Counted from the first letter of the stretch, positions 16,985-26,144 are shown. The stretch is DNA of 64,000 nt from Actinobacteria bacterium UBA2279 (GCA_002347365.1 DDWT01000014.1:35404-99403); one strand, 5' to 3'. Program-made: numbers and translations. The notes: a model not told the origin generated them from the letters alone.

Positions 16985-17933
16985 GATCGCGATCGTGCGC
17001 GCGCTTGTGGAGGCGCGCGGAGGTTTCGTATCCGGAGAGACGCTCGCAACCGAGCTCGGCATCAGTCGCGTGGCCGTCGGCGCGCACATCGCGGCGCTGC
17101 GCGAAGACGGCTTCCGTATCGAGTCCGCCCACAGTGTCGGGTACCGTCTGCTGAGCGCCCCGTCTCTCACTCTGCCCGAGACCGTCGCACCACTCGTGTC
17201 CGACCCGCTATGGGTCCGGTTCGAGGGCGGGGAGCACACGGAGTCCACGAATACCGACGCGAAGCGTCTGGCGGCGAGTCTGGCTCCCGAGGGGACCGTG
17301 GTGATCGCCGCCCGGCAGCATGGAGGCAGAGGCCGTCTGGGCCGTAGCTGGGAGTCACCCGAGGGTGGCGCGTATCTCTCGGCCATCTTCAGGCCCGCTC
17401 TGGCGCCGGCGTCAGTGTCGTCACTCGCGCTGGTCATCGCGCTGGGCGTATCCGACGGTCTTTGCGGGCTGGGTGTCGAGACGTCGATCAAGTGGCCCAA
17501 CGACGTGCTGCTCGGTGGCCGGAAGCTGGCCGGCATACTGTTGGAGATGTCCGCCGAAGCCGATATGGTGGAGTGGGTCGTGGCCGGTGTCGGGATCAAC
17601 GTCTGTCGACCCGAAGGCGTGACGGATGGATTCGCCTACGTCGACGACGCCGTGGTCGGCATCGAGCCCGCAGACGTTGCAGCATCCGTGCTTGATGCGA
17701 TCGCGGTGGCGTATCGCCGGTATGTGGCGGAAGGCTTCGAGGTATTCGCAGATGCGTATGCCCGTCGCGATGCGCTGCAGGGCCGGGACGTGGTGGTACG
17801 TGCCGCGACCGGCGCGATAGTCGCATCGGGCACGGCCGGTGGGGTGGACTCGTCGGGTAGGCTGCTTGTGGGACAGACTCCGGTGTTCGGCGGAGAGGTG
17901 ACGCTCCGAGAGCGGGAGGACGGGGAGGCATGA
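16968..17933 (+). CDS. birA: Bifunctional biotin-[acetyl-CoA-carboxylase] ligase / biotin operon repressor
   Basis: 321 residues. An N-terminal helix-turn-helix (residues ~1-60, VSGETLATELGISRVAVGAHI) shows it is the DNA-binding class of biotin ligase. The catalytic part has GGRGRLGRSW (biotinyl-AMP loop), KWPNDVLL and KLAGILLEM, followed by a C-terminal SH3-like domain. It attaches biotin to carboxylases and can repress biotin genes. A biotin transporter gene (bioY) with a candidate operator lies 7.6 kb downstream. ATG start inside dedA, with GGAGG nine bases upstream. Confidence 0.93.
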   Translation: MTGSRRIAIVRALVEARGGFVSGETLATELGISRVAVGAHIAALREDGFRIESAHSVGYRLLSAPSLTLPETVAPLVSDPLWVRFEGGEHTESTNTDAKRLAASLAPEGTVVIAARQHGGRGRLGRSWESPEGGAYLSAIFRPALAPASVSSLALVIALGVSDGLCGLGVETSIKWPNDVLLGGRKLAGILLEMSAEADMVEWVVAGVGINVCRPEGVTDGFAYVDDAVVGIEPADVAASVLDAIAVAYRRYVAEGFEVFADAYARRDALQGRDVVVRAATGAIVASGTAGGVDSSGRLLVGQTPVFGGEVTLREREDGEA

Positions 17934-18766
17934 GGCTGGAAGCCAGGAATGTCGGCGCCGTTCTTGATGACGCCGTCGCCATGTATCGCGCCAACTTCAA
18001 GTCGCTGTTCCGGGTCTCACTTCTGACGATCTTTCCCGTTGCGCTCGCCAGCGGGGTCGCGGGCGATTTCTACTTCCGCGGGATCTTGGAGCAGGTCTCG
18101 GGTGTAGGCGATCCCATATTCTCGACCGGCGTTGCCGTCTCCTACCTGGTTCTGCTCGCTTCGAGCATGGTGATGACGCTTATCCGCTACTATCACGACT
18201 GCTGCGTGATCACCGCAGCGCCGCGGATGCTTGCCGGCGAGCGACCGTCCTGGCGCGAGATCATGAAACATGGCCTGTCTCGCTTCGGCTGGTATCTGCT
18301 CGTTCAGTGGATCGTGTCGATGCTCGTCGGGCTCGGTGCTTTCACGCTCTACATCGGCTCCGCGTTCGCGGCGGTCTGGCTGAGCATGGTGGGCGTCGTC
18401 ATCGTTGTTGAGGGCGGCGGTATCGACTATGCGTTCCGTCGCTCGATCGCTTTGGTGAAAGGCAATGGCTGGCGTGTTCTCGGCTGGGCGATCATCGCTG
18501 CGATACTCATGTCGCTGTTCCGCTCGGCGGTGGCCTCACCCATCGCGGTCCGTCAGCTCGTCGTCTCCATGCAGAACCCCGAAGCGATCTTCCAGACCAC
18601 CTCGCTCGGCTGGAAGTTCACGGAGGGCCTGATACTTGCGATCGCCACCACGCTGCCGGCGCCGTTCATGCCGCTCGCGGCTTTCAGCCTCTACCTCGAC
18701 CTGCGCGTTCGCAACGAGGGGATCGACCTCGTGATGCGGGCCCAGGAGCTTTCGAAAGTCGCATGA
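17930..18766 (+). CDS. Polytopic membrane protein of the GPDPase-membrane-domain type
   Basis: 278 residues with about six membrane segments. The N-terminus (NVGAVLDDAVAMYRANFKSLFRVSLL) and the pattern of paired helices, with a VVVEGGGIDYAFRRSIALVKGNGWRVLG segment, resemble the membrane domain found in glycerophosphoryl diester phosphodiesterase-associated and related proteins of unknown role. It is coupled to birA (ATGA overlap) and to the following DUF4129 gene. It is probably part of the MoxR-DUF58 cluster, whose genes often include such a membrane protein. Confidence 0.65.
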   Translation: MRLEARNVGAVLDDAVAMYRANFKSLFRVSLLTIFPVALASGVAGDFYFRGILEQVSGVGDPIFSTGVAVSYLVLLASSMVMTLIRYYHDCCVITAAPRMLAGERPSWREIMKHGLSRFGWYLLVQWIVSMLVGLGAFTLYIGSAFAAVWLSMVGVVIVVEGGGIDYAFRRSIALVKGNGWRVLGWAIIAAILMSLFRSAVASPIAVRQLVVSMQNPEAIFQTTSLGWKFTEGLILAIATTLPAPFMPLAAFSLYLDLRVRNEGIDLVMRAQELSKVA

Positions 18767-19797
18767 GACGCGCCCTGACACGCAGGGCTGCAACCGCGCT
18801 GACAGCGGCGATCGTCGTCGCACTCGCGCTGGGGGCGTTGCCCGCACGGGCCGCTTCGAGTATCGAGGACTACGCATCACGACTTCAGGCGGCGGCCGAC
18901 GCCGTCAGCACAGCCATGCCCGAAGTGGGGGACGCGTCGGGCGCCGAGGAACTTGCCGCGCACGTCAGGTCACTGCTCCCCGAGGGCGAGGAGGTGATCG
19001 CCGGAGAACGGACGATCACCCTCGATGACTCGACGCTTGCCAGGATACTCGCCGAGCTGGAGGGCGCGTCGAGTGCATCGGCCCGACGCGATGCTGCCGA
19101 GAAGATCGCGTCGCATGTCGCGTCGCTCGCGGCGGCGGTCGGGGTGCCATCCGGCGAAGTCACGCCATCCGATGCGGCCGCGCTCTCCCGGATCATCGAG
19201 GAAGAGCGCGTGGGGGACACCGGCATGCCCTCGTGGCTGAGCGAGCTGGAGCAGCGAATCCGCGACTGGCTCGCGGATCTTCTCCCTAAACTCCTGCCCG
19301 ACGTGCCGGAGCCTGTCTACAAGTGGATCCTCCCCACCATGAGCGCACTGGCGGTGCTCCTGGCGGTCTTCCTGGTGTGGCGCCTGTGGCGCAAAGGCGT
19401 GATCGCGCGCCACCACGTCGAAGCACTCGAAGACGGCGTTGCGGGAAAGCCCGTGGTCGCGGTCGCCGAGGGGCTGCCCGATGATGTCCTGGCCTATGCG
19501 GACGCTGCGGCGTCCGAGAACCGGTACCGGGACGCGGTGCGCGCACTCTTCGGCGGTGCGGCCCGATCCCTGGGCGAGCACGGTGTGGTCTCGCGCACGC
19601 GGACGCGTACGACTGCCGAGCTGCTGCGCGACGTCGCCGGCTCCCGCGATGGACTGTCGTGCTCGCTGGCCGAGATCGCCGCCGTATTCGAACCCGCCTG
19701 GTACGGCCATCGCGACCCCGGCGGGACGGGTTTCGCTTCCGCGCGTGCGGCATACGTGAGCTTCTCGGCCATGCTCGAGGCAGGTGATGTCGCGTGA
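18763..19797 (+). CDS. DUF4129-domain membrane protein
   Basis: 344 residues. An N-terminal signal or anchor segment (residues ~11-30, ending PARAAS) is followed by an Ala/Glu-rich extracytoplasmic region. A membrane helix lies near residues 190-210 (LPTMSALAVLLAVFLVWRLW). The C-terminal cytoplasmic domain has the DUF4129 pattern (YRDAVRALFGGAARSL, RTRTTAELLRD, FEPAWYG). This family is regularly encoded with DUF4350, MoxR and DUF58 proteins, as here, with no assigned activity. It overlaps both neighbours by 4 bases. Confidence 0.8.
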   Translation: MRRALTRRAATALTAAIVVALALGALPARAASSIEDYASRLQAAADAVSTAMPEVGDASGAEELAAHVRSLLPEGEEVIAGERTITLDDSTLARILAELEGASSASARRDAAEKIASHVASLAAAVGVPSGEVTPSDAAALSRIIEEERVGDTGMPSWLSELEQRIRDWLADLLPKLLPDVPEPVYKWILPTMSALAVLLAVFLVWRLWRKGVIARHHVEALEDGVAGKPVVAVAEGLPDDVLAYADAAASENRYRDAVRALFGGAARSLGEHGVVSRTRTRTTAELLRDVAGSRDGLSCSLAEIAAVFEPAWYGHRDPGGTGFASARAAYVSFSAMLEAGDVA

Positions 19798-20912
19798 AGC
19801 GACGGATCCGACTGGACGCCAGAACCGTCACCTCGGTGCTGATCGCGGTCGTGTTGCTGGGCACGTACTGGTTTGCGATCGGCATGGCGCAACGCTTCTA
19901 CGGCTTCCGTCAGGAGACGGCTTCAACATTCTCGCAGTCCGACGTCGGTCTGAAGGTGCTGTTCCGCTATCTAGGTGAGCTCGGTTACGACGTGCGCGCG
20001 CTCACGGACTTCGATGAGCTGCCCGAGACAGGCACGATCATCGTGGCAGCGGACACCGCGCTCGAGAAGGCGGTGGCCGATGACGAGGTGCGACGGCTTC
20101 GTGCGTGGATCGAAGGTGGCGGCCGTGTGGTGCTGGTGGGTTGGCAGGCGCGCGAAGCTATCGGTGTCTCTGCCCGCGAGGTGACACCGGTATCCGCCGC
20201 GGACGCGACGGTCACACCGGTCTTCCCGGCCAAAGAGGTGGCGGGAGTCGGGAAGATATCGGTCGGTCGTGAGCGGCTGTCGGCATCCGATCCGGCGTGG
20301 GTCACGGTAGCGGGGGAGCACGACGGTGCGGTCCTCATGTCGCGGGCGTTGGGCGCCGGAGAGATCGTCTGGCTCTCCGACATCAGGCCGCTCGCCAACG
20401 CCGGGATCGAGCACGCGGACAACGCTCGCTTCGCGGTCGCACTCACCACGCCGGCGGGGCCGGTGTACTTCGACGAGTACCATCACGGCTTCGCGTTCGG
20501 TGGGAGTCTGTGGCAACGGCTGCTGGCAGGCGGGCAAGCAGCGGTCATCATCGGTATGTTCGCGCTGTTCTTCCTGGTGCTGTCCCGGGCGCGGCGCATC
20601 GGCCCGGCGATCGTCGAGCCCGAGATACCACCCGCGCGCACCGCGGCCTACATCGACTCTCTCGCCGGTCTGTACCGCAAGGCCGGCGCGCGGTCCGAGG
20701 CGCTGCAGGTCCTCGAGGGTGGCCTGATGCGGGCGATCGCGAACCGGTACGGCACCACGACGCTCGGGCTCGCACGGCGCACCGACGTCGCCTCGGTAGT
20801 GGAACACTCGGCCGCCCTGCGTGCACGTGGCGGCATCACTGAATCGGAGTTCGTATCGGTCGCCGGACGGATCGTCCGGCTGAGACGGGAGGTCGAGGGA
20901 ATCGATGGCTGA
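19794..20912 (+). CDS. DUF4350-domain membrane protein
   Basis: 372 residues. One membrane helix lies near the N-terminus and one near residue 250. The domain between them (ETASTFSQSDVGLKVLFRYLGELGYDVRAL, then IVAADTALEKAV and a predicted Rossmann-like core) is the DUF4350 type found in MoxR/DUF58 clusters. The C-terminal tail (YIDSLAGLYRKAGARSEALQVL) is helical and cytoplasmic. Function unknown. It is coupled upstream to the DUF4129 gene and overlaps the MoxR gene by 8 bases. Confidence 0.78.
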   Translation: MKRRIRLDARTVTSVLIAVVLLGTYWFAIGMAQRFYGFRQETASTFSQSDVGLKVLFRYLGELGYDVRALTDFDELPETGTIIVAADTALEKAVADDEVRRLRAWIEGGGRVVLVGWQAREAIGVSAREVTPVSAADATVTPVFPAKEVAGVGKISVGRERLSASDPAWVTVAGEHDGAVLMSRALGAGEIVWLSDIRPLANAGIEHADNARFAVALTTPAGPVYFDEYHHGFAFGGSLWQRLLAGGQAAVIIGMFALFFLVLSRARRIGPAIVEPEIPPARTAAYIDSLAGLYRKAGARSEALQVLEGGLMRAIANRYGTTTLGLARRTDVASVVEHSAALRARGGITESEFVSVAGRIVRLRREVEGIDG

Positions 20913-21864
20913 CACACGTGACGTGAAGCGGCTCGCCGAAGCGGTCCGCGCGGAGGTGGGCAAGGCGGTCGTCGGTCAGGATGCAACGGTCGACGCGCTG
21001 CTCATCGGTCTGCTGACCGGCGGGCACATCCTGCTCGAGGGCGTTCCGGGTACCGCCAAGACGCTGCTGGCCAGGGCGCTTGCGTACTCTTTGGATGCGA
21101 CGTTCAAACGCATCCAGTTCTCTCCCGACCTGATGCCTGCCGATGTCGTGGGCACCAACATATTCGACCTCGAGCGGCAGGAGTTCCGTCTCCGGCAGGG
21201 ACCTGTGTTCGCGAATCTGGTGCTTGCCGATGAGATCAACCGCACGCCTCCCAAGACACAGTCGGCTCTGCTCGAGGCGATGCAGGAGCGTCAGGTGACG
21301 ATCGACGGCACGGGATATGCGCTCCCGGCGCCGTTCCTGGTGGTCGCCACGCAGAACCCGGTGGAGTACGAGGGCACCTACCCGCTGCCCGAGGCGCAAC
21401 TCGACCGTTTCCAGCAGAAGGTGGTCGTCGACTACCCTGCCGAGGCCGAGGAGGCCGAGATCTTGCGACGCCATGTCGGCGGCATGGAGATGACGGACCT
21501 CGGCGTTCTGGGGGTCGCGAAAGTCGCCACAACGGCCGAGATCATGGGCGCCCGTGCCGCGCTCGACGCGGTGGTCGTCGACGAGGCGGTCGTGCAGTAC
21601 GTCACCACCATCGCGCGTGCGACACGCGAGCACCCCGCCGTCACGCTGGGGGCGAGTCCGCGCGCCGCTGTCGCGATCCTTGTCGCGGCCAAAGGCCATG
21701 CGCTGCTCGACGGTCGCGACTACGTGACACCGGACGATGTGAAGGCCATGGCCACTGCTTGCCTGCGTCACCGCATCATGCTCCGTCCCGAGGTGGAGAT
21801 CGAGGGCACCGGCACCGACGTGGTCGTTGCCGACGTCCTGGCGGGAGTGCCGGTTCCGCGATGA
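20905..21864 (+). CDS. MoxR-family AAA+ ATPase
   Basis: 319 residues. Walker A is EGVPGTAKT (residues 45-53), Walker B is LVLADEINR, followed by PPKTQSALLEAMQERQVTIDG and the sensor segment VVATQNPVEYEGTYPLPEAQLDRF. These are the defining MoxR motifs. MoxR ATPases act as chaperones that mature or activate partner proteins with VWA or DUF58 domains. The next gene is exactly such a partner and overlaps by 4 bases. The client complex in this organism is unknown. Confidence 0.93.
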   Translation: MADTRDVKRLAEAVRAEVGKAVVGQDATVDALLIGLLTGGHILLEGVPGTAKTLLARALAYSLDATFKRIQFSPDLMPADVVGTNIFDLERQEFRLRQGPVFANLVLADEINRTPPKTQSALLEAMQERQVTIDGTGYALPAPFLVVATQNPVEYEGTYPLPEAQLDRFQQKVVVDYPAEAEEAEILRRHVGGMEMTDLGVLGVAKVATTAEIMGARAALDAVVVDEAVVQYVTTIARATREHPAVTLGASPRAAVAILVAAKGHALLDGRDYVTPDDVKAMATACLRHRIMLRPEVEIEGTGTDVVVADVLAGVPVPR

Positions 21865-23204
21865 GGACCCGGCTCCATAGACTGCTTGGATTGTTGCCGC
21901 ACGTGACGCCACGCGCGACTGCGATGATCGCCGTTCCCGTGTTGCTGGTCCCGCTGCTGCCGGGCTGGTGGGCGTGGGGCGCCGCCGCTGTGTGGCTCGG
22001 CGGCTGGACGGCGCTGCTGGCGAGCGAGTACCGCGCGGCTCCGGGTCCGGACTCTTTGGAGTTCGCACGCGAGCTGCCGGCCAAGTCGTCGATCGGCGTC
22101 CCCAATCCCGTGCGGCTGACCGTGACCAACCGCAGCGCCCGCGGCGCTGTCCTGTTCGGCCGGGAAACACCGCCGGCAGGCTTCGAGGGCGAGCGGCGCT
22201 TCGGCGCTGTCGCCGTTCCTCCACACGACGAGTCGGTCGTCACCCTGCACTTCACACCGGTGCATCGCGGGGCGTATCGCTTCGGCGATCCCGGTATCCG
22301 CTCGATGGGGCCGCTCGGCCTCGCCGGCCGGCAGTTCGTGGTGCCGTTGGCCGAGGAGTGCCGCGTGTACCCCGACATTCTCGCGGTGCAGCGATACGCG
22401 CTGCTTGCGCGCAAAGGAACCTTGTACGAACTCGGCATTCGCGCTACGCGCTACACCGGCGCGGGCACCGAGTTCGAGTCGCTGCGCGACTACCAGCACG
22501 GCGACGACTACCGCGACATCGACTGGAAGGCCACAGCCCGGCGCGCCCATCCCGTCGTGCGCCGATTCGAGGTCGAGCGCAGCCAGACGATCATCCTCGC
22601 GGTCGATGCCGGACGGCTGATGCAGCCGGTCATCGGCGGGCTGTCCAAACTCGATCGGGCGGTGAATGCGGCCCTGCTGCTGGCGTATCTTGCCACGCAG
22701 GGCGGCGATCTGGTCGGGCTGCTCGTGTTCGGACGTGACGTGCACACATTCCTGCCACCGAAGAAGGGACACCGTCAGTTCCTTGCGGTGCTTGAAGCGC
22801 TTTACTCGGTCGAGGGCAAGACCGAGGAGTCCGACTACGCCAGGGCGCTCACGTTCCTCTCGACCCGGTTGTCGCGCCGATCGCTCGTGGTGCTCTTCAC
22901 GGACGTGGTCGGCCAGGAGCCTTCGCGTCGCCTGATCGGCGTGCTGAAAGGCCTCATGCCTCGCCATCTGCCACTGCTGATCACCCAGCGCAACCGCGAC
23001 ATCGAGCGCAGGGCAAGGGGTGAGGTGGGCACCGAAACGGATGCGTTCGGGGTGGCGGTTGCCGAGGACGTGCTGCGCGACAAAGCGGAAGCGCTGAGCG
23101 TGCTTGCATCGCGCGGTGCGCTGATCCTGGATGTCGACCCGGACGAGCTGTCGGTGGCCGCGGTCAATCGGTATCTGGAGGTCAAAGCACGAGGAAGGCT
23201 TTAG
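21861..23204 (+). CDS. DUF58 protein, partner of MoxR
   Basis: 447 residues. Two membrane helices near the N-terminus (residues ~22-54) are followed by an Ig-like region and then the DUF58/VWA-like domain. The signature YTGAGTEFESLRDYQHGDDYRDIDWKATAR is present, with a MIDAS-like VDAGRLM. It is the last gene of the cluster. The start is the ATG at 21861, overlapping the moxR stop. DUF58 proteins associate with MoxR in cell envelope maturation or stress roles; the specific job is not known. Confidence 0.88.
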   Translation: MRTRLHRLLGLLPHVTPRATAMIAVPVLLVPLLPGWWAWGAAAVWLGGWTALLASEYRAAPGPDSLEFARELPAKSSIGVPNPVRLTVTNRSARGAVLFGRETPPAGFEGERRFGAVAVPPHDESVVTLHFTPVHRGAYRFGDPGIRSMGPLGLAGRQFVVPLAEECRVYPDILAVQRYALLARKGTLYELGIRATRYTGAGTEFESLRDYQHGDDYRDIDWKATARRAHPVVRRFEVERSQTIILAVDAGRLMQPVIGGLSKLDRAVNAALLLAYLATQGGDLVGLLVFGRDVHTFLPPKKGHRQFLAVLEALYSVEGKTEESDYARALTFLSTRLSRRSLVVLFTDVVGQEPSRRLIGVLKGLMPRHLPLLITQRNRDIERRARGEVGTETDAFGVAVAEDVLRDKAEALSVLASRGALILDVDPDELSVAAVNRYLEVKARGRL

Positions 23205-23230
23205 GGCAGGGGATCTGATGGCCCCGCAGC

Positions 23231-24220
23231 CTACTCCCGCTTCTTGCGCTTGTCGGCGCCCCGGCCCGGCAGCAGCACGTACGCTGCAAGCAACAGTCCC
23301 ATCGCAGCGCCGAACGCCACCTTCGCCAGCGGGTCGATACCCAGGGGCGTCACGAAGCCCTCGATGAGACCGGCGATCACCAGCAGCGGTATCGCGCCCA
23401 GCACGAGCCGCACCGCGTCACCCGATACCCCGCGGAGCGCCTGCCCGCGCGTCCTGTCGCCGGGGAAGACGAGTGCGCCGGCAAGCATCAGCCCCGAGGC
23501 GCCGGCGAGCACGATCGCGGGCAGCTCCAGGGCACCGTGGGGCACGATGAACGCCCAGAATTCGAGCGCAGATCCCGCCTGTCCGAAGGCACCCGCGAGC
23601 ACACCCAGCAACGCGCCGTTCATGATGAGCGCGTACACCGTGAGCAGCCCGAACGTCATGCCGCCCGCGAACGCCTGCAATGAGACCTGGATGTTGTTCG
23701 TGGTGATGAGTGCCGAGAAAGCGGGGGCCTGCAACAGCACTTCACCGAGGGAGCCGCCCTGCGGTGCGGTGGGGTCCGCAAGCGCATCCCGGAAGGTTTG
23801 CGGGACGATGACGCGTGCAAGCGGGTAGTTCACGTAGGTGAGCAGATAACCCAGCGCTACAGCTCCGAAGAGCAGCAACGCTGCCATGCCGATCGGTCTG
23901 GCATACCGCCGGATGAGCCGGGGATATCCGGTCGTCAGGAAGCGCCACAGTGCCGACATGCGTCGAGGCGTGCTGCCGTAGAGCTCACCGTGCGCCGAGG
24001 CGATCAATCGGTTCAGGTAGACGGTCGTCTCGCTGCCCGAGTAGTGCGTTTGTGCGTACGCAAGATCCGCCGCTGTCCGACGATAGTCCTCGTGCATGGC
24101 CTTCACCTCGGGAGCCGAGAGCGAGGAGATGCCCTTCTTGCGCGCGCGTGCGACGACCGCTGCGAGGCGTTCCCAGATCTCGCGGGACCCGCTCACGAAC
24201 TCTCGTTCTTGCACGCCCAC
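23231..24220 (-). CDS. SpoIIM-like (stage II sporulation protein M family) membrane protein
   Basis: 329 residues. An N-terminal soluble helical region (residues 1-100) with the LSAPEVKAMHEDYRRTAADLAYAQTHYSG motif is followed by about six membrane helices. The family core NNIQVSLQAFAGGMTFGLLTVYALIMNGALLG and the FIVPHGALELPAI motif are clear. SpoIIM-family proteins occur in many non-sporulating bacteria beside RDD and MoxR/DUF58 genes, which is the arrangement here. No sporulation role is implied. It is convergent with DUF58 and divergent from the RDD gene. Confidence 0.85.
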   Translation of the reverse strand: MGVQEREFVSGSREIWERLAAVVARARKKGISSLSAPEVKAMHEDYRRTAADLAYAQTHYSGSETTVYLNRLIASAHGELYGSTPRRMSALWRFLTTGYPRLIRRYARPIGMAALLLFGAVALGYLLTYVNYPLARVIVPQTFRDALADPTAPQGGSLGEVLLQAPAFSALITTNNIQVSLQAFAGGMTFGLLTVYALIMNGALLGVLAGAFGQAGSALEFWAFIVPHGALELPAIVLAGASGLMLAGALVFPGDRTRGQALRGVSGDAVRLVLGAIPLLVIAGLIEGFVTPLGIDPLAKVAFGAAMGLLLAAYVLLPGRGADKRKKRE

Positions 24221-24290
24221 TCCCTAGTCCGCTCGGCCAGACCCTATGCTAGCATCGGAAGCGCGGTACGCCGAGACGAGGATGGAGTCA

Positions 24291-25028
24291 ATGACGACGG
24301 AAAACCCGTATCGCGACCGGCTGTCAGTCGAGACGCCCGAGTCGGTCGCGTTCGCCTACGATCTTGCGGGTATCGCCTCGCGGGCCGCCGCACTGTTCAT
24401 CGATACCGTTCTGGTATCCGTGCTCTTGCTTGCCGAGCTGCTCGCGGTCACGCTCATCTACTCCGTGTTCGGCGATGCGCTGCCCGACTCGGCGTTCATC
24501 TGGGTCTATGCCGGCGTTCTGATCGTGGCGTTCATCACGGCGTGGGCGTACTTCGTTCTGCTGGAGGTTCTGCGCAACGGGCGCACAGTCGGCAAGCGGG
24601 CCCTCGGCATCAGAGTCGTACGAGATGACGGAGGACGGGTCGGCGTCATGGACTCGATCATCCGCAACGTCGTGCGGCTCGTGGACATGCTGCCCGGCTA
24701 CTACGGCGTCGGCCTGGTCGCGGTGCTCTTCTCGGCCCAGAACAAGCGGCTGGGCGACATGGCTGCTGGTACGGTCGTTGTGCGAGACACGGGCGAACTC
24801 ACGCTGTCGGAGGCGGGTCTGGCCTCCAATGCCCGAGAGGCGCTAGCCCGGCAGTTCTTTGCCCGCAGGGCCTCCCTGTCGCCGGAAGCGCGCTACCAGG
24901 TGGCGGTCGAGGTCCTTCGTGCGTGGGGCGAGGAGTCCGGCTCGTGGGACGAGCCCACCGTTGCCGGACGCATCGCCGATCTCGCCGGTTTGCGAAGCGA
25001 AGTTGACGCCTCAACGGGCACCCTCTAG
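24291..25028 (+). CDS. RDD-family membrane protein
   Basis: 245 residues with three to four membrane helices. The family signature is present: GIASRAAALFIDTVLV (the R and D), then RNGRTVGKRALGIRVVRDDG and RNVVRLVDMLPGYYGVG and LGDMAAGTVVVRD. A soluble C-terminal tail of ~65 residues follows. It is divergent from spoIIM, a common pairing. I chose the ATG at 24291, with GAGG nine bases upstream. Two earlier in-frame ATGs (24246, 24282) are less well placed. Function unknown, possibly transport or membrane partner. Confidence 0.82.
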   Translation: MTTENPYRDRLSVETPESVAFAYDLAGIASRAAALFIDTVLVSVLLLAELLAVTLIYSVFGDALPDSAFIWVYAGVLIVAFITAWAYFVLLEVLRNGRTVGKRALGIRVVRDDGGRVGVMDSIIRNVVRLVDMLPGYYGVGLVAVLFSAQNKRLGDMAAGTVVVRDTGELTLSEAGLASNAREALARQFFARRASLSPEARYQVAVEVLRAWGEESGSWDEPTVAGRIADLAGLRSEVDASTGTL

Positions 25029-25079
25029 GGTGGACGAACGCCCATGCGGCGTTCGGAAACCGATCGGAAGAAGGTCAAC

Positions 25080-25517
25080 ATGCCCGCAGCAAACGGCGAC
25101 ACCGTCGCTGTCCACTACACCGGAACGCTGGACGACGGATCGCAGTTCGATTCAAGCGACGGGCGCGAGCCCTTGTCGTTCACGCTCGGTGCCGGCGAGG
25201 TCATTCCCGGCTTCGAGACCGCCGTGCTCGGCCTTGAGCCCGGCGACTCCACCACCATCGTCATCGCACCTGACGACGCCTACGGTCCGCGTCACGACGA
25301 GGCCGTCCAGGAGGTCGCCATGGAGCTCTTCGGCGACAACGTCCCGCCGCTCGGCGTCATCATCACGCTCATTGCACCGGACGGTTCGAAGATGCCGGCG
25401 ACCGTGGCCGCATTCGCCGAGGACGGGACCACCGCGACCCTCGACTTCAACCATCCGTTGGCCGGCGAGACGCTGCACTTCGATATCGAGCTCGTGGAGA
25501 TAACCGAAGCCCAGTAG
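25080..25517 (+). CDS. FKBP-type (SlyD-like) peptidyl-prolyl isomerase
   Basis: 145 residues. The FKBP fold starts NGDTVAVHYTGTLDDGSQFDSS, then PLSFTLGAGEVIPGFETAVLGL, then APDDAYGPR, and the inserted IF (chaperone) domain of the SlyD class lies between ~70 and ~125, followed by FNHPLAGETLHF. Such proteins isomerise X-Pro bonds and chaperone folding. The His-rich metal tail of classical SlyD is absent. I chose the ATG at 25080 with AGAAGG upstream; an in-frame ATG at 25044 is less likely. Confidence 0.9.
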   Translation: MPAANGDTVAVHYTGTLDDGSQFDSSDGREPLSFTLGAGEVIPGFETAVLGLEPGDSTTIVIAPDDAYGPRHDEAVQEVAMELFGDNVPPLGVIITLIAPDGSKMPATVAAFAEDGTTATLDFNHPLAGETLHFDIELVEITEAQ

Positions 25518-25528
25518 TCGTCAGGTCA

Positions 25529-25584
25529 TTGACGCTGTCGCATGCGAAACCTAAAGTAAAGTCTCTGTAATCAGAGGTTTACTA
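25529..25584 (+). promoter_or_regulatory. bioY promoter with overlapping candidate BirA operator
   Basis: TTGACG (25529-25534) and TAAAGT (25552-25557) form a promoter with an ideal 17-base spacer. An inverted repeat AGTAAA (25555-25560) / TTTACT (25578-25583) separated by 17 bases overlaps the -10 and start region. Its right half GGTTTACTA resembles the known BirA half-site (TTGTAAACC...GGTTTACAA); the left half is weaker. Confidence 0.55.
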
Positions 25585-25598
25585 GCGGAGAGTCACGC

Positions 25599-26144
25599 AT
25601 GCTCCACGTCGTTCGATCCAGAACACACACGTTGGTCGTATCGGCGCTATTCGCTGCTCTCATCGCAGCATCAGCGTTGATAGCCATACCCGTCGGCGAG
25701 GTGCCGTTCACCCTGCAGACGCTGCTCGTCGCGTTGGCCGCGCTCATCTTGCCGCCGGCTGCCGCAGCGGGCGCCGTCGGTACCTACATTCTCGCAGGTG
25801 CTGTGGGATTGCCGGTGTTCGCAGGCGGCAAAGCGGGGCTTGTGGTGCTTGCGGGGCCCACCGGGGGCTTCCTTCTCGGCTTCGCAGGCGGCGCGTGGCT
25901 CGGCTCGCTTCTGCGCACCGTTCTGGCCGACCACGTCCGGCCGATGGCTGCCGATATCGTCGCCGTCATCACAGTCGTGGTGATCACCTACCTCGCCGGA
26001 TGGGCCCAACTCGCGTTCGTCACCGGGATGGACGCGCGCGCGGCTCTTGTTGCGGGCGTCTTGCCGTTCCTGCTCGTCGATGCGCTGAAGGGCGCGGGGG
26101 CCGTTGTGGTGGCCGGAACGCTCCGGAGGGCACGACTCGTCTGA
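25599..26144 (+). CDS. bioY: BioY biotin transporter (S component)
   Basis: 181 residues with six hydrophobic segments. The BioY signature is visible: ALIAASALIAIPVGEVPFTLQTLLVALAALILPP divided over helices 1-2, then GAVGLPVFAGGKAGL, then GPTGGFLLGFAGGAWLG. It is the substrate-binding unit of ECF-type biotin uptake. No EcfA or EcfT genes adjoin, so it may use shared ECF modules. A promoter with a candidate BirA site lies directly upstream, and a regulatory-type BirA is encoded at 16968-17933. Confidence 0.93.
   Translation: MLHVVRSRTHTLVVSALFAALIAASALIAIPVGEVPFTLQTLLVALAALILPPAAAAGAVGTYILAGAVGLPVFAGGKAGLVVLAGPTGGFLLGFAGGAWLGSLLRTVLADHVRPMAADIVAVITVVVITYLAGWAQLAFVTGMDARAALVAGVLPFLLVDALKGAGAVVVAGTLRRARLV

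Noticed and set aside
23206..23230. Hairpin between convergent DUF58 and SpoIIM-like genes
   Set aside because: Only a short GGGG/CCCC pairing with a loose loop; too weak to call a terminator.
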